Positions 1-11,699 of a stretch of 64,000 bases of DNA are shown piece by piece. The notes below the pieces were generated by a model, which had not been told where the DNA came from, did no database searches, and was given only the letters and a program-made list of their open reading frames with translations. Position numbers and translations under genes: made by a program. The number at the start of each line of letters is the position of its first letter. Within the stretch, counting starts at the first letter, position 1. Source of the DNA: Euryodendron excelsum (Eukaryota; Streptophyta; Magnoliopsida; Ericales; Pentaphylacaceae); contig CM065390.1 of the NCBI GenBank assembly GCA_033060915.1, forward strand, positions 15,615,001 through 15,679,000. Reading direction: 5' to 3'.

Positions 1-1693
1 GTAGGATAGAAGGGAGAAGAGAAGAATAGGGGAAGACAAAAATGTAAAAGGAATACCATATTTTGCCTTTAACACACTTGTAGTCTTCAATGAATGTCTT
101 GATTGGAGCTTGAATGACTTCAAGAAGGCTTGAGGGGTTGGAATGGAGTGTGGAATAGTGTATAAGGCCTTATAGGTAAAGTGTATAAGTTTGAGGGAGG
201 TAGAATCTAGCCTAAGTGTTGGAGGGGTAGAATATATGTAAGGATTCGAGGTTCTAGAGTAGTTTCAGCAGAGCTTCGCATCAATTTCAGAGATGGAATA
301 TGCAAAGGGGGGGTCTAGTATTTATAGGCAATCTAGAATAGGCCTAGCACATGTGCTACATGCGCAGGTACTGTTCCATTGTGAGAATGACACGTGGCAC
401 CCTGTATACTGGTGAAATCTTGACTGTTGATTGAAATTTGGTCGAACTGATCAAAATTTGAGCACATGTAGCATATGCTCCATCACCGAGAAGTTCGTCC
501 AAACTTTGTCTCGATAATTGAGCCAATCGGGAAGGTTTCAGGGAAATCGGTTGCACTCAAGATGCTCTCTTAGGGCTTCTCGTGAACTTTCGTGTTTTCA
601 GAAAGTTTGAATGATGTTCGGAAGCGTGGGATATTGTCTAGGGAAGCGTGCATAAAAGGACATCTTTGCGGAGCGTCTGTGATACCCTCCGAGGGTGTTC
701 GAAAGTAGTTGTTTTCGTGCCACATGATCGAGGCCTTCGGGAAGCGACCTTTCTGATCGAACCGTACCGATGGAAAGTACTTTGGAAATAATTTTGGGAA
801 TTTTCTAATTTATGCATTTTTCAAGTTGTTTAACGGCGCGTTTAATTAGGAAATTGGAGAAAAATTCAACCTCGGCGGAGCGTCTGCGAGACGCTTTAAG
901 GGTTGTCGAAAGTTGCAGTCTTTAAGCCATACGATGAGGAGCTTCGGGAAGCGATCTATTCGATCGAGCCATATTGATGGAAAGATCTATGAATGAGCTT
1001 TCGGGAATTCCTTGGTTTACGCATTTCTGAAGTCATTTGACGGTGCGTTATAACTAGGGAATTGGGAAAAAAAGTCAATTTTGTAGACGCTCTAGGAAAT
1101 TTTTATCGAGTCGCGGGTGTTTAGCATTGTAAGGTCCTTCTTAGGTTAAATAGGGGTGTGTGACAAGACCTGTCGTTCAATATCCTAGGACTAGTGTTGT
1201 TTTGGGGTGTGTTCGGGTTGTCAGGGGCAAAATGGTCATTTTGATCGACTTTGGTTAAAAATAGTCAGGAATGGATCGGAGTGTTATGTTAAGCGTGCAG
1301 GATCATTCAAGGATGATCCCGGAAGAGTTTTTCATTGTTTGGCGGGATTTATGCTGTGTTAGGGCGACCAGGGGTAAAATGGTCATTTTGACCAGAGTTA
1401 GCCGGAATGGGACCAGAGTTGGACAAAACGGTGTGTTAAGTACGTCTAACTATTTACTAACACTTTGGAAAGGCAGACTTATCATCTTGAGGGATTTTAA
1501 ATTTTCTTAATACGTGCCTAGAGGCCCAAGGGACAGGTTTAGTTATTAGGCCTCTGTTGGGCTCAGCGGGCCCGAGAAGTAGTTGACTGATTGGGTTCGA
1601 AAGTTGATTTGGGCTTGAATGTGCTTATAGAGTTTTGAAAGGGAGTTCGGTCAGGTGGGAGATTGCCGAGTGGGCAAAAATGGGGTGCTTACA
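1..1693 (-). mobile_element. Giant LTR, copy A (right part, cut by window edge)
   Basis: This stretch is colinear with 46720-48781 and ends with the same terminal block, TGGGGTGCTTACA. The orientation is minus because the only good TATA box (TATAAATAC, 318-326) reads on that strand, so the LTR starts at 1693 with TGTAAGCACCCC. It joins directly to copia RT coding sequence at 1694, so it is an insertion into that element. The other end lies outside the window, so solo status and target duplication cannot be tested. By size and layout it resembles Tat/Ogre-type Ty3/gypsy LTRs; this is inference, since no internal domains are seen. Confidence 0.75.
318..357 (-). promoter_or_regulatory. LTR core promoter: TATA box with upstream 12-bp palindrome
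   Basis: On the minus strand TATAAATAC lies at 318-326. The perfect palindrome AGCACATGTGCT lies 20 bp upstream, at 346-357. The same position in the other two giant LTRs carries different palindromes. Confidence 0.55.
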
Positions 1694-1694
1694 T

Positions 1695-2905
1695 TATCAA
1701 ATGGATGTTAAAAGCGCATTTCTAAATGGTTTTATCACCAAAGAAGTTTTTGTTGAACAACCACCTGGTTTTGAAGATCCAAAATTTCCTAACCATGTTT
1801 TCAAACTAACAAAAGTTTTATATGGTTTGAAGCAAGCCCCAAGGGCTTGGTATAAAAGATTAAGCAAGTTTTTGATTGATAAGGTTTGTCAAGAGGAAAA
1901 ATAGATACCACTCTTTTTATCAAAATAAAAAATAATGACATGCTTTTAGTACAAATTTATGTAAATGATATTATTTTCGGTGCTACTAATGATTCGCTTT
2001 GCAAAGAATTTACTAAGTGTATATAGGGAGAATTCGAGATGAGTATGATGGGCGAGCTCAACTACTTTCTCGAATTACAAATCAAGCAATTCAAGAAAGG
2101 CATCTTCATCAATCAAGCCAAATACATCAAGGACTTGATCAAAAAGTTTGGCGTGGAAGAGGTAAAGCTTATGAGTACTGGAATGAGTACTACAACAAAA
2201 TTAGATAGCAATGAGAAAGGTAAATCAGTAGATACTAAACTTTATAGAAGCATGATAGGCTCTTTATTGTATCTAACTTCTAGTAAACCAGATATAATGT
2301 TTAGTGTTTGCTTATGTGCTCGTTTTCAGTCTAATTCTAATGAATCTCATGTGATTGCTGTTAAGAGAATATTTCGTTATCTTAAGCACACACTTAACCT
2401 TGGATTATGGTATCCAAAGGGCATTTGCTTTAATTTGAATGCTTACACTGATGCTGATTATGCAGGGAGTAGAGTTGATAGGAAGAGCACAAGTGGCTCG
2501 TGCCAACTCCTACGCAATATGATTGTATCTTGGTGTAGCAAGAAACAAAATTCAGTTACTCTCTCCACAGCTGAGGCTGAATATGTAGCAGCTAGTAGTT
2601 GTTGTGCTCAAGTGTAATGGATCAAACAACAACTAGAAGATTATGGAATTTTGTTTGATCATATTCCTATTAAGTGTGATAATACTAGTGCTATTAACTT
2701 AACTAAAAACCCTATTCAACACTCTCGCACAAAACACATTGAAATTAAATATCACTTTATACGAGATCATGTACAAAAAGGTGATATTGAATTTGACTTT
2801 GTGTGCACAAATATGCAATTTGCTGATATCTTTACTAAACCATTGAGTGAAGATCATTTTTGCATGATAAGAAGAGAATTGGGGATGAGTGATCTTGTAT
2901 CTTGA
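1695..2905 (+). pseudogene. copia polyprotein fragment: reverse transcriptase and RNase H
   Basis: RVT_2-type reverse transcriptase and RNase H of a Ty1/copia polyprotein, which copy element RNA into DNA. Visible blocks in order are MDVKSAFLNG, VLYGLKQAPRAWY, the catalytic region near 1958-1969, SLLYLTSSKPDIMFSV, the RNase H motifs TDADYAG and STAEAEYVA, and the terminal ADIFTKPL. It is dead: the N-terminal part is removed by the giant LTR ending at 1693, a 1-nt frameshift lies near 1880, and in-frame stops lie near 2024 and at 2615. The catalytic YVDD reads YVND, one G-to-A change in the first Asp codon (1964-1966). The last stop at 2903-2905 is probably the natural end of pol. Confidence 0.9.
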
Positions 2906-3107
2906 TACTTGTTGAATTTGAGTGAAATTTATATTTTGAATGTTTTAAATATGATTATCATGTATATGTATTGCATTTCTCATATTCATAATTCATTGCA
3001 TGATCATATCAAAATAAAATTTTTCTCATATTGAAAAACCTTCTCCTGAATTCCTTATACTTCGCATGCACGAGTCTGATTGTATATGTTGACACACCAT
3101 TTTTATA

Positions 3108-3206
3108 TGTCGACACATCACGATAGTGGACTCAAATTTATTTTGTTGACACGTATGTGTCGACATACCAAGTTCATGTGTCGACACATGAGTCGAGGCT
3201 ATATAC
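3108..3206 (+). promoter_or_regulatory. Internal promoter-like module (GTCGAC palindromes plus TATA) upstream of extra ORF
   Basis: Three copies of TGTCGACA lie at 3108-3115, 3158-3165 and within the perfect 16-bp palindrome CATGTGTCGACACATG (3175-3190). They are followed by TATATAC at 3200-3206, then a CT-rich leader (3240-3290) and an ATG at 3352. The element's own 3' LTR has the same palindrome (8302-8315, 8394-8407) and the same TATATAC heptamer (8574-8580). The layout is seen directly; promoter function is inferred. Confidence 0.5.
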
Positions 3207-3404
3207 TTTAACAAAGCCCACTTTACAAACATTTGAAATTTTCCTCTCTCTCTCTCTCTTACTCTCACTCTTTTTCTCCCCTGCTCCCCTGTTCGCACCA
3301 AAACCTAACTGTCACTTTCGAACCATCACAAATCTTCATCTTAATCTTCTTATGAACCCTAACCGATCTCATTCCAACCTCTCTAAACTACTCCTAGTCC
3401 TTCA

Positions 3405-5069
3405 TGTTGGCCCAAGAAGGCAACCTAAGAGGGGGGTGAATTGGGTTTTATAGAATTTATACAAAATAATGCAGCAGAAAACGATTTATGTATTTCGACG
3501 ATAATTAATCTAAGTATAGATCAATCAAGCAAATAATGGAACACAATGCAAGCAAGTATAGTAAGCAAATAAGCAAAACAGAGCAAGAATAGAATAGCAT
3601 CAGATTTATAGAGGTACAGCCAACCTTGCCTACGTCCTCTTTTCTTCGATCCTTTCGAAGGTATTCTATTATGTAAAATCCCTTACACAGCTGCTAGTTT
3701 TACTACAAGTGCCCAACTCACTCTTACAAGAGCTCTTCCCAAGCTCTCACAACCCAAGAGATTTTGTCCAAGCTTCTTTCAAACTTATAAGTGATTTTGT
3801 CCAAACTTCACTCAAACTTACAAGTGTTTTTACCCAAGAACATTCAAACTCACAGGTTTACAAACCCACCTAAGTGAAATGAATAAAAGTTTTACAAATG
3901 ATAACTCTCCTAAAGAGTAGATGAACAAGAATAGCTCAATAGATAACCTTAATCACTCAACAAAAAGATGTAGCAGTTGGAGCACAACAAATTTCAGCTT
4001 CAAGATGTTGATTCAGCAGATCTAATCACACTTTCTTATATTTAGAAGCTGTAGGAGTCTTGTATTTATAGCCATGGATTGATTCTAACCGTTGGCAGTG
4101 GATGGGAGATCATTTGATACAAAAATGGCGGAGTATAACTTTCAAAAATAAAGTCGTTACTGTAAATGAGTCAACTCTTTTTAAGCAGGGGTCGACTCTT
4201 TTTATGTTTCAACAGATTTTTCAAGACTTTGCCCAAATGAGTCGACTCTTTTATGATAGGGGTCGACTCTTTTTGTCTGAAACTGCAAAACCAACTCTCT
4301 GTTTGAATGAGTCGACTCTTTTAGAGTGAGGGATCGACTCTTTTAATCTCCATCAAAATTTTCAACCTCTGTTTGAATAAGTCAACTCTTTTGCTTGAGG
4401 GGTCGACTCTTTTTAGAAAAATCCTTAACTTTTGCAATATTTCTTCAATATTCTTTAATATTTTCAAGCTCTTCAAGGATCATCCAAATAAGCTTTTTAA
4501 GACTTGAAAACACTTCTTCAAGGCTTGATAACTTTAAGAACATCTTCAATCCTTCAATATGAAATCAAATCCATTTTGATTATTTGTAGAGCTCTTTAAT
4601 CACCATTACTTCATCCATTTATCCAAGTCTTCTTCAAGATCTTCAAGAGAGCTTTCAAGACTTATTTCAACTGTTCTTTGAGAACTCTTCAACAGATATA
4701 GCTTCTTTTTTTTTTAATCAAGGCTTTGAGCATTTTCAATCTTCTTCCTTAACATCCATCATCTTGAAATATCTTCATTCTTTATAAGATCACCATTGAT
4801 GAATATGTCATTCCTTCATGCTTATCAATCTTCAATCTAAGATTTTCATCATCTTGAAATTCCTTTATTCCCTTATAAGATTAGCTTTCTTGAATATGTT
4901 CTCTCATCATTCTTATCAACTTTATTCTAATATTTGCATCACAAGTTCTCCATTATGATAAGCTTCAAGTCATCATAGAAATCTAATAATTAATCTGCAC
5001 ACTTAAGTAGAATTATTAGATCACTAAACCAAGTTTTGTTATCATCAAAATCAAGGCATTGATTCAACA
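3405..5069 (-). mobile_element. Solo LTR, Sirevirus-like, inserted in the extra ORF
   Basis: It begins TGTTGGCCCAAG and ends ATTCAACA on the plus strand, and is flanked by the perfect 5-bp duplication CTTCA (3400-3404, 5070-5074). Its reverse complement is related along most of its length to the 3' LTR at 7396-9156: both start TGTTGA.TCAA and share a segment around AAGTGTGCAGATTAAT, and both end in a block around CCTCTTGGGTTGCC. It is therefore a solo LTR of the same lineage in opposite orientation. On the minus strand a TATA box (TATAAATACA, 4061-4070) follows a cluster of GTCGAC motifs. Confidence 0.88.
4062..4412 (-). promoter_or_regulatory. Solo-LTR promoter: GTCGACTC repeats and TATA box
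   Basis: About seven copies of (A/G)GTCGACTCTTTT or one-base variants are spaced 15-60 bp apart between 4170 and 4412; AGTCGACT is a perfect palindrome at 4240 and 4310. On the minus strand these lie upstream of TATAAATACA at 4061-4070. Confidence 0.55.
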
Positions 5070-6499
5070 CTTCAATGGCTCCTAAAGTCAATCAAGGACA
5101 AGAAAACCCTAAAAGCTCCTTTTTACGAAGTCAGAAATGAAAAAAAGGTCATACCTCTAATTAGAGAATTAGTTGAAAGGGCTCCTTTAGAACAAGCGGG
5201 ATGGGATGTGGTACACTTCAGAGATGCAATGCTGAAGAAAGGTATATGAATATCTTTGGACTCAGTAAAATTTTGAATGGACGTTGGATTAATTATGAGT
5301 ACTTTGAAAGTGAGAACTTTGACTTCCTTCACACCCTTATTAGTCTAGGCTAGAAACCCTACATATTGATTTAAGAGAATATATACCCTAAATTGGTTAT
5401 ACATTTCTACTCTAATCTCATGAAAAAGGTTGGAAGAACCGAACTCATTAGCTTCGTGAAGGGAGTGAAGATCACTCTAAATGAAGTCACTCTTATTGGG
5501 ATTATGGGAACTGGGTATGGTGGAGAGACCTATTTTGAGACCATAAGTCGAAAGAGACAACTACAGGTTCTCTATGGTCAAGACATGCCTGAGTCTACCC
5601 AAGCTATAGCCAATTACCTTCCTGTTAAATTAAGATTGGTACACCATTTTGTTACCAAAATTTTTCTGCCCAAAATTGGTAGTTTTGAGCATGTGAGTGA
5701 GAATGACTTGTTTTTCCTATGAGTATTCCTTACAAACACAAAAATTGATATCTCATACTATATTCTCGCAAACATGGCCAATGTCACTACCACCTCTTCC
5801 AAAAATCTACCCTATGAGATGTTGCTCACCAAGATATTCAAACACTTTCAAGTGAATCTATTAGGTGAAAACTACAGAAAGCCTGACCCTTTTCGTGATG
5901 AGTACAATAAGTAGACTCCATGCAGGATTGGGTATAAGAAAGTTGCTCCTGCTAGCTCTTCCCATAAAAGAGCATCTGCTTCTGGATGTAGAAAACCCGT
6001 AGCCTAATCTTTTAAAGCCACTCCAGTTAATAAACTTCTGGGTAATATGATAGACATGCTTCAAAGCATGAACCAGAAACTTGATGATGGATTACAACAA
6101 TTAAAGAGTCTTAAGCAAGATGTGATTCAATTGAAAAGGGTTCAAGGAATTGAGATCAAGGAAGAGGAAGTAGAAAGAAATCAAGTTAATGAAGAGAGGA
6201 ATGAGGCAGAACAAGACTCTGACACTGTTTACAGAACTCCAACCAGAGCTTAACAAGAGAAGAAACTAGAGGAAGACTATGGGGACACAGAGGTTGAGTT
6301 TGAGGGTGAGTCTGGGGATAGTCTATTTGATGTCCCGAGGAAGACAGCTAGTCTAGCCAAGCAAAACACATCATCTGTCCCAGCCTCTAAATCTTTCTGA
6401 AGGCGGCCATATGGTCTGAGGCCTCGACCCTTTTCTGGCCCTTCCAACACTGCATCTAATCTTATTGATTTATCACCCTCTCCCTCTCCATCTCCTTAA

Positions 6500-7380
6500 C
6501 CTTCTCCAAAATTCTCCAGTAACAAAAGCTTTACTCCATGGCCCTGTTATAACATTTTTTTGTTTATTCTTGTTGCATATTTTGTGGACATTAAATCTTA
6601 AACCTTTTGTAATACTATTTTGAATGAATAAAATATGATCTTGCTCTTTTACACAATTGATGACCTAATGTCCCGTTATTTTCTTGATTTCTTGCTTTCT
6701 TGTTTGCTTTTCTGTTTATACAATTTATTTTGTTATAATATTTTTTGTTATTGTACCTGTCTATAATTTTCATTTTCTTTCTCTCTTTTTGATGAATTGA
6801 AAAAAAGAGAGAAAAGAATTGGATAAGAATGAGTAAACAATGAATGCTTGTCGGAGAATAATTCCACGAGAATTAGAATTGGAAAAGAATTGGACAAGAA
6901 TTAAAGTAAAACAAACAATGCATTATTTGATGAATTCATATTGATTAATTGCATATGGCATTGAAATGAAATGAAATGAGTGTTAGTTGATAAATATAGA
7001 GCATGAGTAAACAATGAATTCTTGTTGGAGAAAAATTGCACGAGAATCAGACAAGAATTAAAGTAAAATAAACAATGAATTGTTTGATGAATTCATATTG
7101 ATTAATTAATTGCATATAGCATTGAAATGAAATGAAATGAGTGTTAGTTGATAAATATAGAGCATGTTCTTAGGGGGGTAACATGAATCAATTCCCTCAT
7201 TTTGTTTTGAATTAACTGTTAAAAAACTCATTGAAAGTTGTTCTTGAAAAGTATTTTGATTCTTAAGCATCAGTTGCTTAATTATGAAACAAAAGGGGAG
7301 TTCTTTATTGGTATGCAATCCAACTTTGTTCATTTCATTTAATTGTATATCATTTTAATTTGTAAAGGTTTTGTCATTAT
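6500..7380 (+). other. Sirevirus-like element, non-coding 3' region
   Basis: AT-rich sequence between the extra ORF and the polypurine tract. No coding is recognised. It contains the tandem duplication at 6831-7166. Confidence 0.6.
6831..7166. repeat. Tandem duplication, about 170-bp unit, two copies
   Basis: The unit starting GAGTAAACAATGAAT occurs at 6831 and again at 7005. Both copies end with AAATATAGAGCATG. The units differ by small indels. Confidence 0.85.
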
Positions 7381-7395
7381 AAAAAAAGGGGAGAT
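7381..7395 (+). promoter_or_regulatory. Polypurine tract of the Sirevirus-like element
   Basis: AAAAAAAGGGGAGAT lies directly before the LTR start TGTTGACTC, in the usual position for priming plus-strand DNA synthesis. Confidence 0.8.
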
Positions 7396-9156
7396 TGTTG
7401 ACTCAAGGTTGATCCCCACGATAATTTTGATGATTACTAAACCTTGTGTTATTTTACTAATGCATTTGCTTAAGTGTGCAGATTAATAAAGATTATAATT
7501 TAGACTTAGAAGTTTGACTTTAAGTCTAGTATATGTCAAAGTGAATACACAACAAGTTAAGATCAAGCAATGCACTCCAAGAGTCATACAATGTACCAAA
7601 ACAGAACATTAACACCTATTCCAACTTCAAACAAATGAATTGCATTTGAAGATATTGAAGGTGTTCAAACGAAGATTTCATCAAGTATGCATAGACTCAA
7701 TGAAGTTGACTTGCATTCAAAGAGATTAAAGATGTTCAAAAGACGACTTCATCAAAGTGTGCATAGATCCATTAAAGATGATTTGATTGAGAAGAGATTA
7801 AAGATATTCGAGAAGAGAATTCATCACAAATGCATAGTCTCTACAAAGAATCCAAGTGAAGACTTTATCTAAAATGTAGTGAATCAATGAAGATGATATG
7901 TAATCAGAGAAAATGAAGGTGCTCAAGAGTAGACTTCATCAAGTTTATAGAAATCTCATTAAAGTGATTCCAAATGAAAGAAAGAGTTCGACAATGAAAA
8001 AAAGAGGTCGACAATGAAAGCAATAGCTCAGTAATGAAAGAAAGAGATCATCAACGAAAGAGAAAGATTGGCAACAAAGAAAAATAGCTTTGCAATAATA
8101 GAATGAAGTCCTGCTTGTTTTGAAATCAAGAAAAGATGATTATCAAATGAAGAATTTAATCCAAATTGAATAGAGAACAATCTTGATGTATTGAAGATTT
8201 TGGTTGATCATCATACCCCAAAGAAAAGACTCTTTGAAGATCTTATAGTAGTGCTAAAGCTGAACTTGATCATGGAAAAACAGAAGCAAGATTTCTAGGC
8301 AATGTGTCGACACATGAAAATGAAGAGTTGACACATGAAGATAGAAGCCGAAAATTTGAAGACAGAATGATCAAGTGTCAACACATGAAGTTGATGTGTC
8401 GACACATGGAGACAGTGGACAACATCTAGAAAATGCAGACCAGATGTGCCGATACATGGAACCAAGTGTCAACACCTGGGAGATAACGACTAGTTTTTCT
8501 AACATTATAATGGACTAGACTAGCATTAAATGAGCCCCAACAACCTCCAACGGACGAAATCAATACAGGGGTTTATATACAAGCTTCCACCTACATTTAT
8601 ATACGAGAGATATAAGAAAATCTAGTACCACTGACTGATCAAACTGAAAAATTTTGAACATTCTCCTTGTCTTCATAGTGTGAGCTTTTATTGTTCTATC
8701 CACTATTGATAAAGAGTTTGTAATTTGTTTGTATATCTTTATACACCTGTAAGTGAGCGTTTGAGAGTTTTCTTGTAGAAGAAAAACTCTTGTAAGTTTG
8801 AGTGAAGCTTGGACAAAACCACTTGGTGCTTGAAAGAACTTGGGAAGAAGTTTTTGTGTAAAAATGAGCTGAGCACTTGGTAAATCAGTATCCATCTTGT
8901 AATTGGAGATTGCATAGTGAAAAAAGACTTCAAGCGAATCTTGGGGTGAGGACGTAGATCACGAATTATAGTTGAACCTCGGTAATTCTTGTGTGCTTTC
9001 TATTGCTTTGTTTTTCATTCCTCTTTTGATTACATTTCATTATATATAGATTGATCACTGTTATATTGATGAGATTAATTTTAATTAATCTTAATTGCCA
9101 TTAATTTTTAAAAAACCCAATTTACCCCCCCTCTTGGGTTGCCATTTGGGACAACA
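7396..9156 (+). repeat. 3' LTR of the Sirevirus-like element
   Basis: It runs from TGTTGACTCAAGG to GGGACAACA, directly after the polypurine tract. It carries ATGTGTCGACACAT at 8302-8315 and 8394-8407, degenerate copies near 8443 and 8464, and TATATAC at 8574-8580. Athila gag coding resumes within about 20 bp of the end. The matching 5' LTR is outside the window. Confidence 0.85.
8302..8580 (+). promoter_or_regulatory. 3'-LTR promoter: GTCGAC palindromes and TATATAC
   Basis: Two exact ATGTGTCGACACAT palindromes and three or four degenerate ones lie upstream of TATATAC (8574-8580). The same elements occur in the internal module at 3108-3206. Confidence 0.55.
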
Positions 9157-9169
9157 AATTCTTATCCAA

Positions 9170-10281
9170 GGGAAGTAGTACTTTTGAAACTATTCCCGTT
9201 TTCTCTCAAAGACAAGGCTAAGATTGGTTCAATTCATTGAGGCCTAGGTCTATTCATTCTTGGCAAGATCTTTAGACAGAATTCTTAGAAAAATTCTTTC
9301 CTGAACAAAAAACTGAAGCGATTCGTCCCCATATCTCTCAATTTACCCCTGTGTCTAGTGTATCGTTCTTACAATGTTGGGAGAGATTCGAAAATTTGTT
9401 GAGTACTTATCCACATCATGGTTTCACCAATTGGCATATCATAAATACTTTATATTTATCATTGACTCCACAACTGAAGCAATTCATTGAGTCTATGTGT
9501 GCAAGGACTTTATATGAGAAAGACTCATCTGAAACATATGACTTCTTTGATTACTTAGTGAATTTGGCTAAAGATTAGACCACAACTGGAACCCAAAATC
9601 ATAAGTGTAAGCCTAGGGTAATATTTCAGCTTAATCAAGTCGATGATCTGAATGCTAGAATTAGTGTACTTACCCGAAAGTTAGAAGCCATAAAGACAAG
9701 TAAAGGCAAAGTTGTAAGTAGTGAGTCTCCCAGGAAGGAGAGTTGTTTAATATGTGGTAAAATTGAATATGAAACTGCGGCATGTCCAATTATACTAGGT
9801 TTCAAGGAGGCCTTGCATGGCCAAGCCAATGCGGTTGGCCAATATCGGGGTACATATAGTGACCAACGAGTTGGGGAGAACCCTTTCTCGAACACATATA
9901 ACCCTGGATGGCGAAATCACCCAAACTTTGGGTGGAGAAACGAGGGTCCTTCGAATCCTCAAGCATTGAGGGCCTTAAAACCCTCAATCTTTCCAATCCC
10001 AATCTGTTCAAATTCAACAATCCATGTATTTCTAACCCCAACCTAACACATATCAACCCCCTCATAGGAGACCTTTAGAAGATAATGTTCATCAATTGAC
10101 AAATGATATGAGAGGATTCAATAATAGAGTGGATAGGCAGAACAATGTGTTAGACCAACACACTAGGATGTTGGAGGACATAGCAAAGCAAATGTCTAAC
10201 TTGGCACAAGTTTTAACTCAACAAGTGTCGGGGAGATTTTCATCTCAACCGCAACCAAATCAAATCCTACAAAACAAGTAA
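9170..10281 (+). pseudogene. Athila-like gag
   Basis: Capsid-like core with LFPFSLKDKAK at the start, then QCWERFENLLSTYPHHGF (around 9377-9430) and a conserved ending near 9578. A single CX2C-type knuckle remnant (CLICG, near 9750) follows, then an Asn/Gly/Gln-rich segment. The 10096-10281 block (MLEDIAKQMSNLAQVLTQQ) is typical of the Gag C-terminus in this lineage. There are several stops and at least two frameshifts. The N-terminal third is absent because the Sirevirus-like element ends at 9156. Confidence 0.8.
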
Positions 10282-10849
10282 ACATGACCGAAGCGACAAC
10301 TGATCCACAATCTAGTTATGAACAAGTTCAATCCATCATAACCCTGAGGAGCGAGAAAATTATTGATAAAACCATTCTACCTAGAAAGGAAACTCTTAAG
10401 GTTAGTGATGAAGGGAATGGGGATTTAAGAGAATAAAAAAGAGAGATAAAAAAGAGAAAAAGAGAGTTGAGCCAGTTTTAGAGTCAACTAGAGCATCTGA
10501 AGATGAGGGCATTAATGTTATGAAATATGCCTTGTTTCCTCATAGATTGTAAGAATGGACTTAAGAGTTGTCATTTGGGAATATGACAGTTGAGATGCCA
10601 TATGAGCTTTTGAATTTTAAAATTTATGAAGTGTTTAAGCAAGTCAAGGTTAACATTACAATCTTAGATGCTATTAAGCAAATTTTCTCCTATGCCTAAT
10701 TCTTAAAGGACTTATATACTGTGAGAAGGAGGTTGCATGTCCAGGAAACTGTCTTTATGAATGAGAGCCAAAGTGCAATTTTACAATGTTAGTCCCCACC
10801 GAAATATAAGTACCCTGGCTGTCATACTATTTCATGTACAATAGGAAGA

Positions 10850-11225
10850 AACAAGATAGATTAAGCCCTTACTGATCTAGGAGCAAGTGTTAATCTACTT
10901 TCTTATTCGGTTTATCAACAACTCAGATTAGGTGAGTTGCGCCCTACAAGTATTACCTTGCAGCTAGCTGACAGATCTGTTAAGGTTCCTAAGGGTATTG
11001 TGGAGGATGTTCTCATTCAAATAGATAAGTTTTACTATCCAATAAACTTTATTGTGTTAGTACATAACCGATTGAGAGCATTAGTGCTCATTCCCAAATT
11101 CCTATTATATTAGGACGACCATTCCTAGCCACGTGTAATGCCATAATCCATTGTAAGAATGGGCTGTTAAAGTTGTCATTTGAGAATATGACTGTCAAGA
11201 TGAATATCTTTTCAATTGAAAAATA
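10850..11225 (+). pseudogene. Athila-like aspartic protease
   Basis: The active-site motif is DLGASVNLL (near 10877), followed by strand-like segments (ITLQLADRSVKVPKG) and the later LGRPFLAT block at 11112. Together these match the retropepsin domain of Ty3/gypsy elements. The open frame is interrupted by stops. The domain would cleave the polyprotein but cannot be made intact here. Confidence 0.75.
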
Positions 11226-11699
11226 ACTGGAGAGTATGAGGATATCAGAGAAGTAGACTGCATTGAGTCTATTGTGCAAGAGTACTTTGAGAGTAAATTT
11301 TTTGAGGATTCTATTGAAAAAGCTCTTGTTTCGAGCAAGCCACATGACTGGTTAGATTGTGACCATGTTAAGTCTAGGGACACAATTCCTGGAAGGATAG
11401 AGAGAGAACAATGTATGCAAGCGGGTCACTGGACCCCATCTTTTGAGCCTCTAATTCTAAATGTCATAAAACTTGTCCCTTTTGAACAAAAAACACCCAC
11501 TCAAGAAAGAAAACCTTTAACATCACTTTAATGTATTCCTTGGTGAAGGTGAGTCTTATCCTGTTGTTATATCATCTAGCCTATCTGAAGGCCAAGAGAA
11601 AAGCCTTGTGAAAGTGCTAAAAAATCATAGAAAAGTCTTAGATTGGACCATTGCAGACCTTCATGGTATTAGTTTTCTTATATGCACACATCACATATA

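Larger units (their letters stand above)
3352..6500 (+). pseudogene. Extra ORF after pol (putative plant transposon protein, PF20167-like), split by a solo LTR
   Basis: The coding remnant downstream of pol occupies 3352-3404 and 5075 to about 6500. If the solo LTR 3405-5069 and one copy of the duplication CTTCA are removed, the frame from ATG 3352 runs on into 5075-5250. The frame then shifts and continues to about 6253, with stops near 5723, 5912 and 6005, and ends in a Ser/Pro-rich tail. A recognisable block at 5393-5720 has HFYSNL, SFVKGVKITLNEVTL and LRLVHHFVTKIFLPK, which I recognise as the domain often annotated 'putative plant transposon protein'. A Gln/Glu/Lys-rich, probably coiled-coil stretch follows (6047-6250). 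Its function is unknown. The position corresponds to the env-like ORF of other Sireviruses, but no signal peptide or membrane segment is seen. The family assignment is from memory. Confidence 0.6.
1694..9156 (+). mobile_element. Sirevirus-like Ty1/copia retrotransposon, 3' portion
   Basis: The element runs from RT and RNase H (1695-2905) through a post-pol region with an extra ORF (3352-6500), a polypurine tract (7381-7395) and a 3' LTR (7396-9156, TGTTG...CAACA). Gag, protease, integrase and the 5' LTR lie left of the window or were lost at the giant-LTR insertion. RT wording around the catalytic site and the large post-pol space with another ORF fit the Sirevirus lineage (established knowledge of copia lineages). 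It sits in the gag region of an Athila-like element, whose coding resumes after 9156. A minus-strand solo LTR of a related family is nested at 3405-5069. Confidence 0.7.

Noticed and set aside
4170..4412. CRISPR-like array of GTCGACTCTTTT repeats
   Set aside because: The repeats are too short, spacing is irregular, the genome is a plant, and the array sits in an LTR upstream of a TATA box.
3405..9156. A 5.7-kb DNA transposon with long terminal inverted repeats
   Set aside because: The inverted similarity comes from two related LTRs in opposite orientation: 3405-5069 has its own CTTCA duplication, and 7396-9156 follows a polypurine tract.
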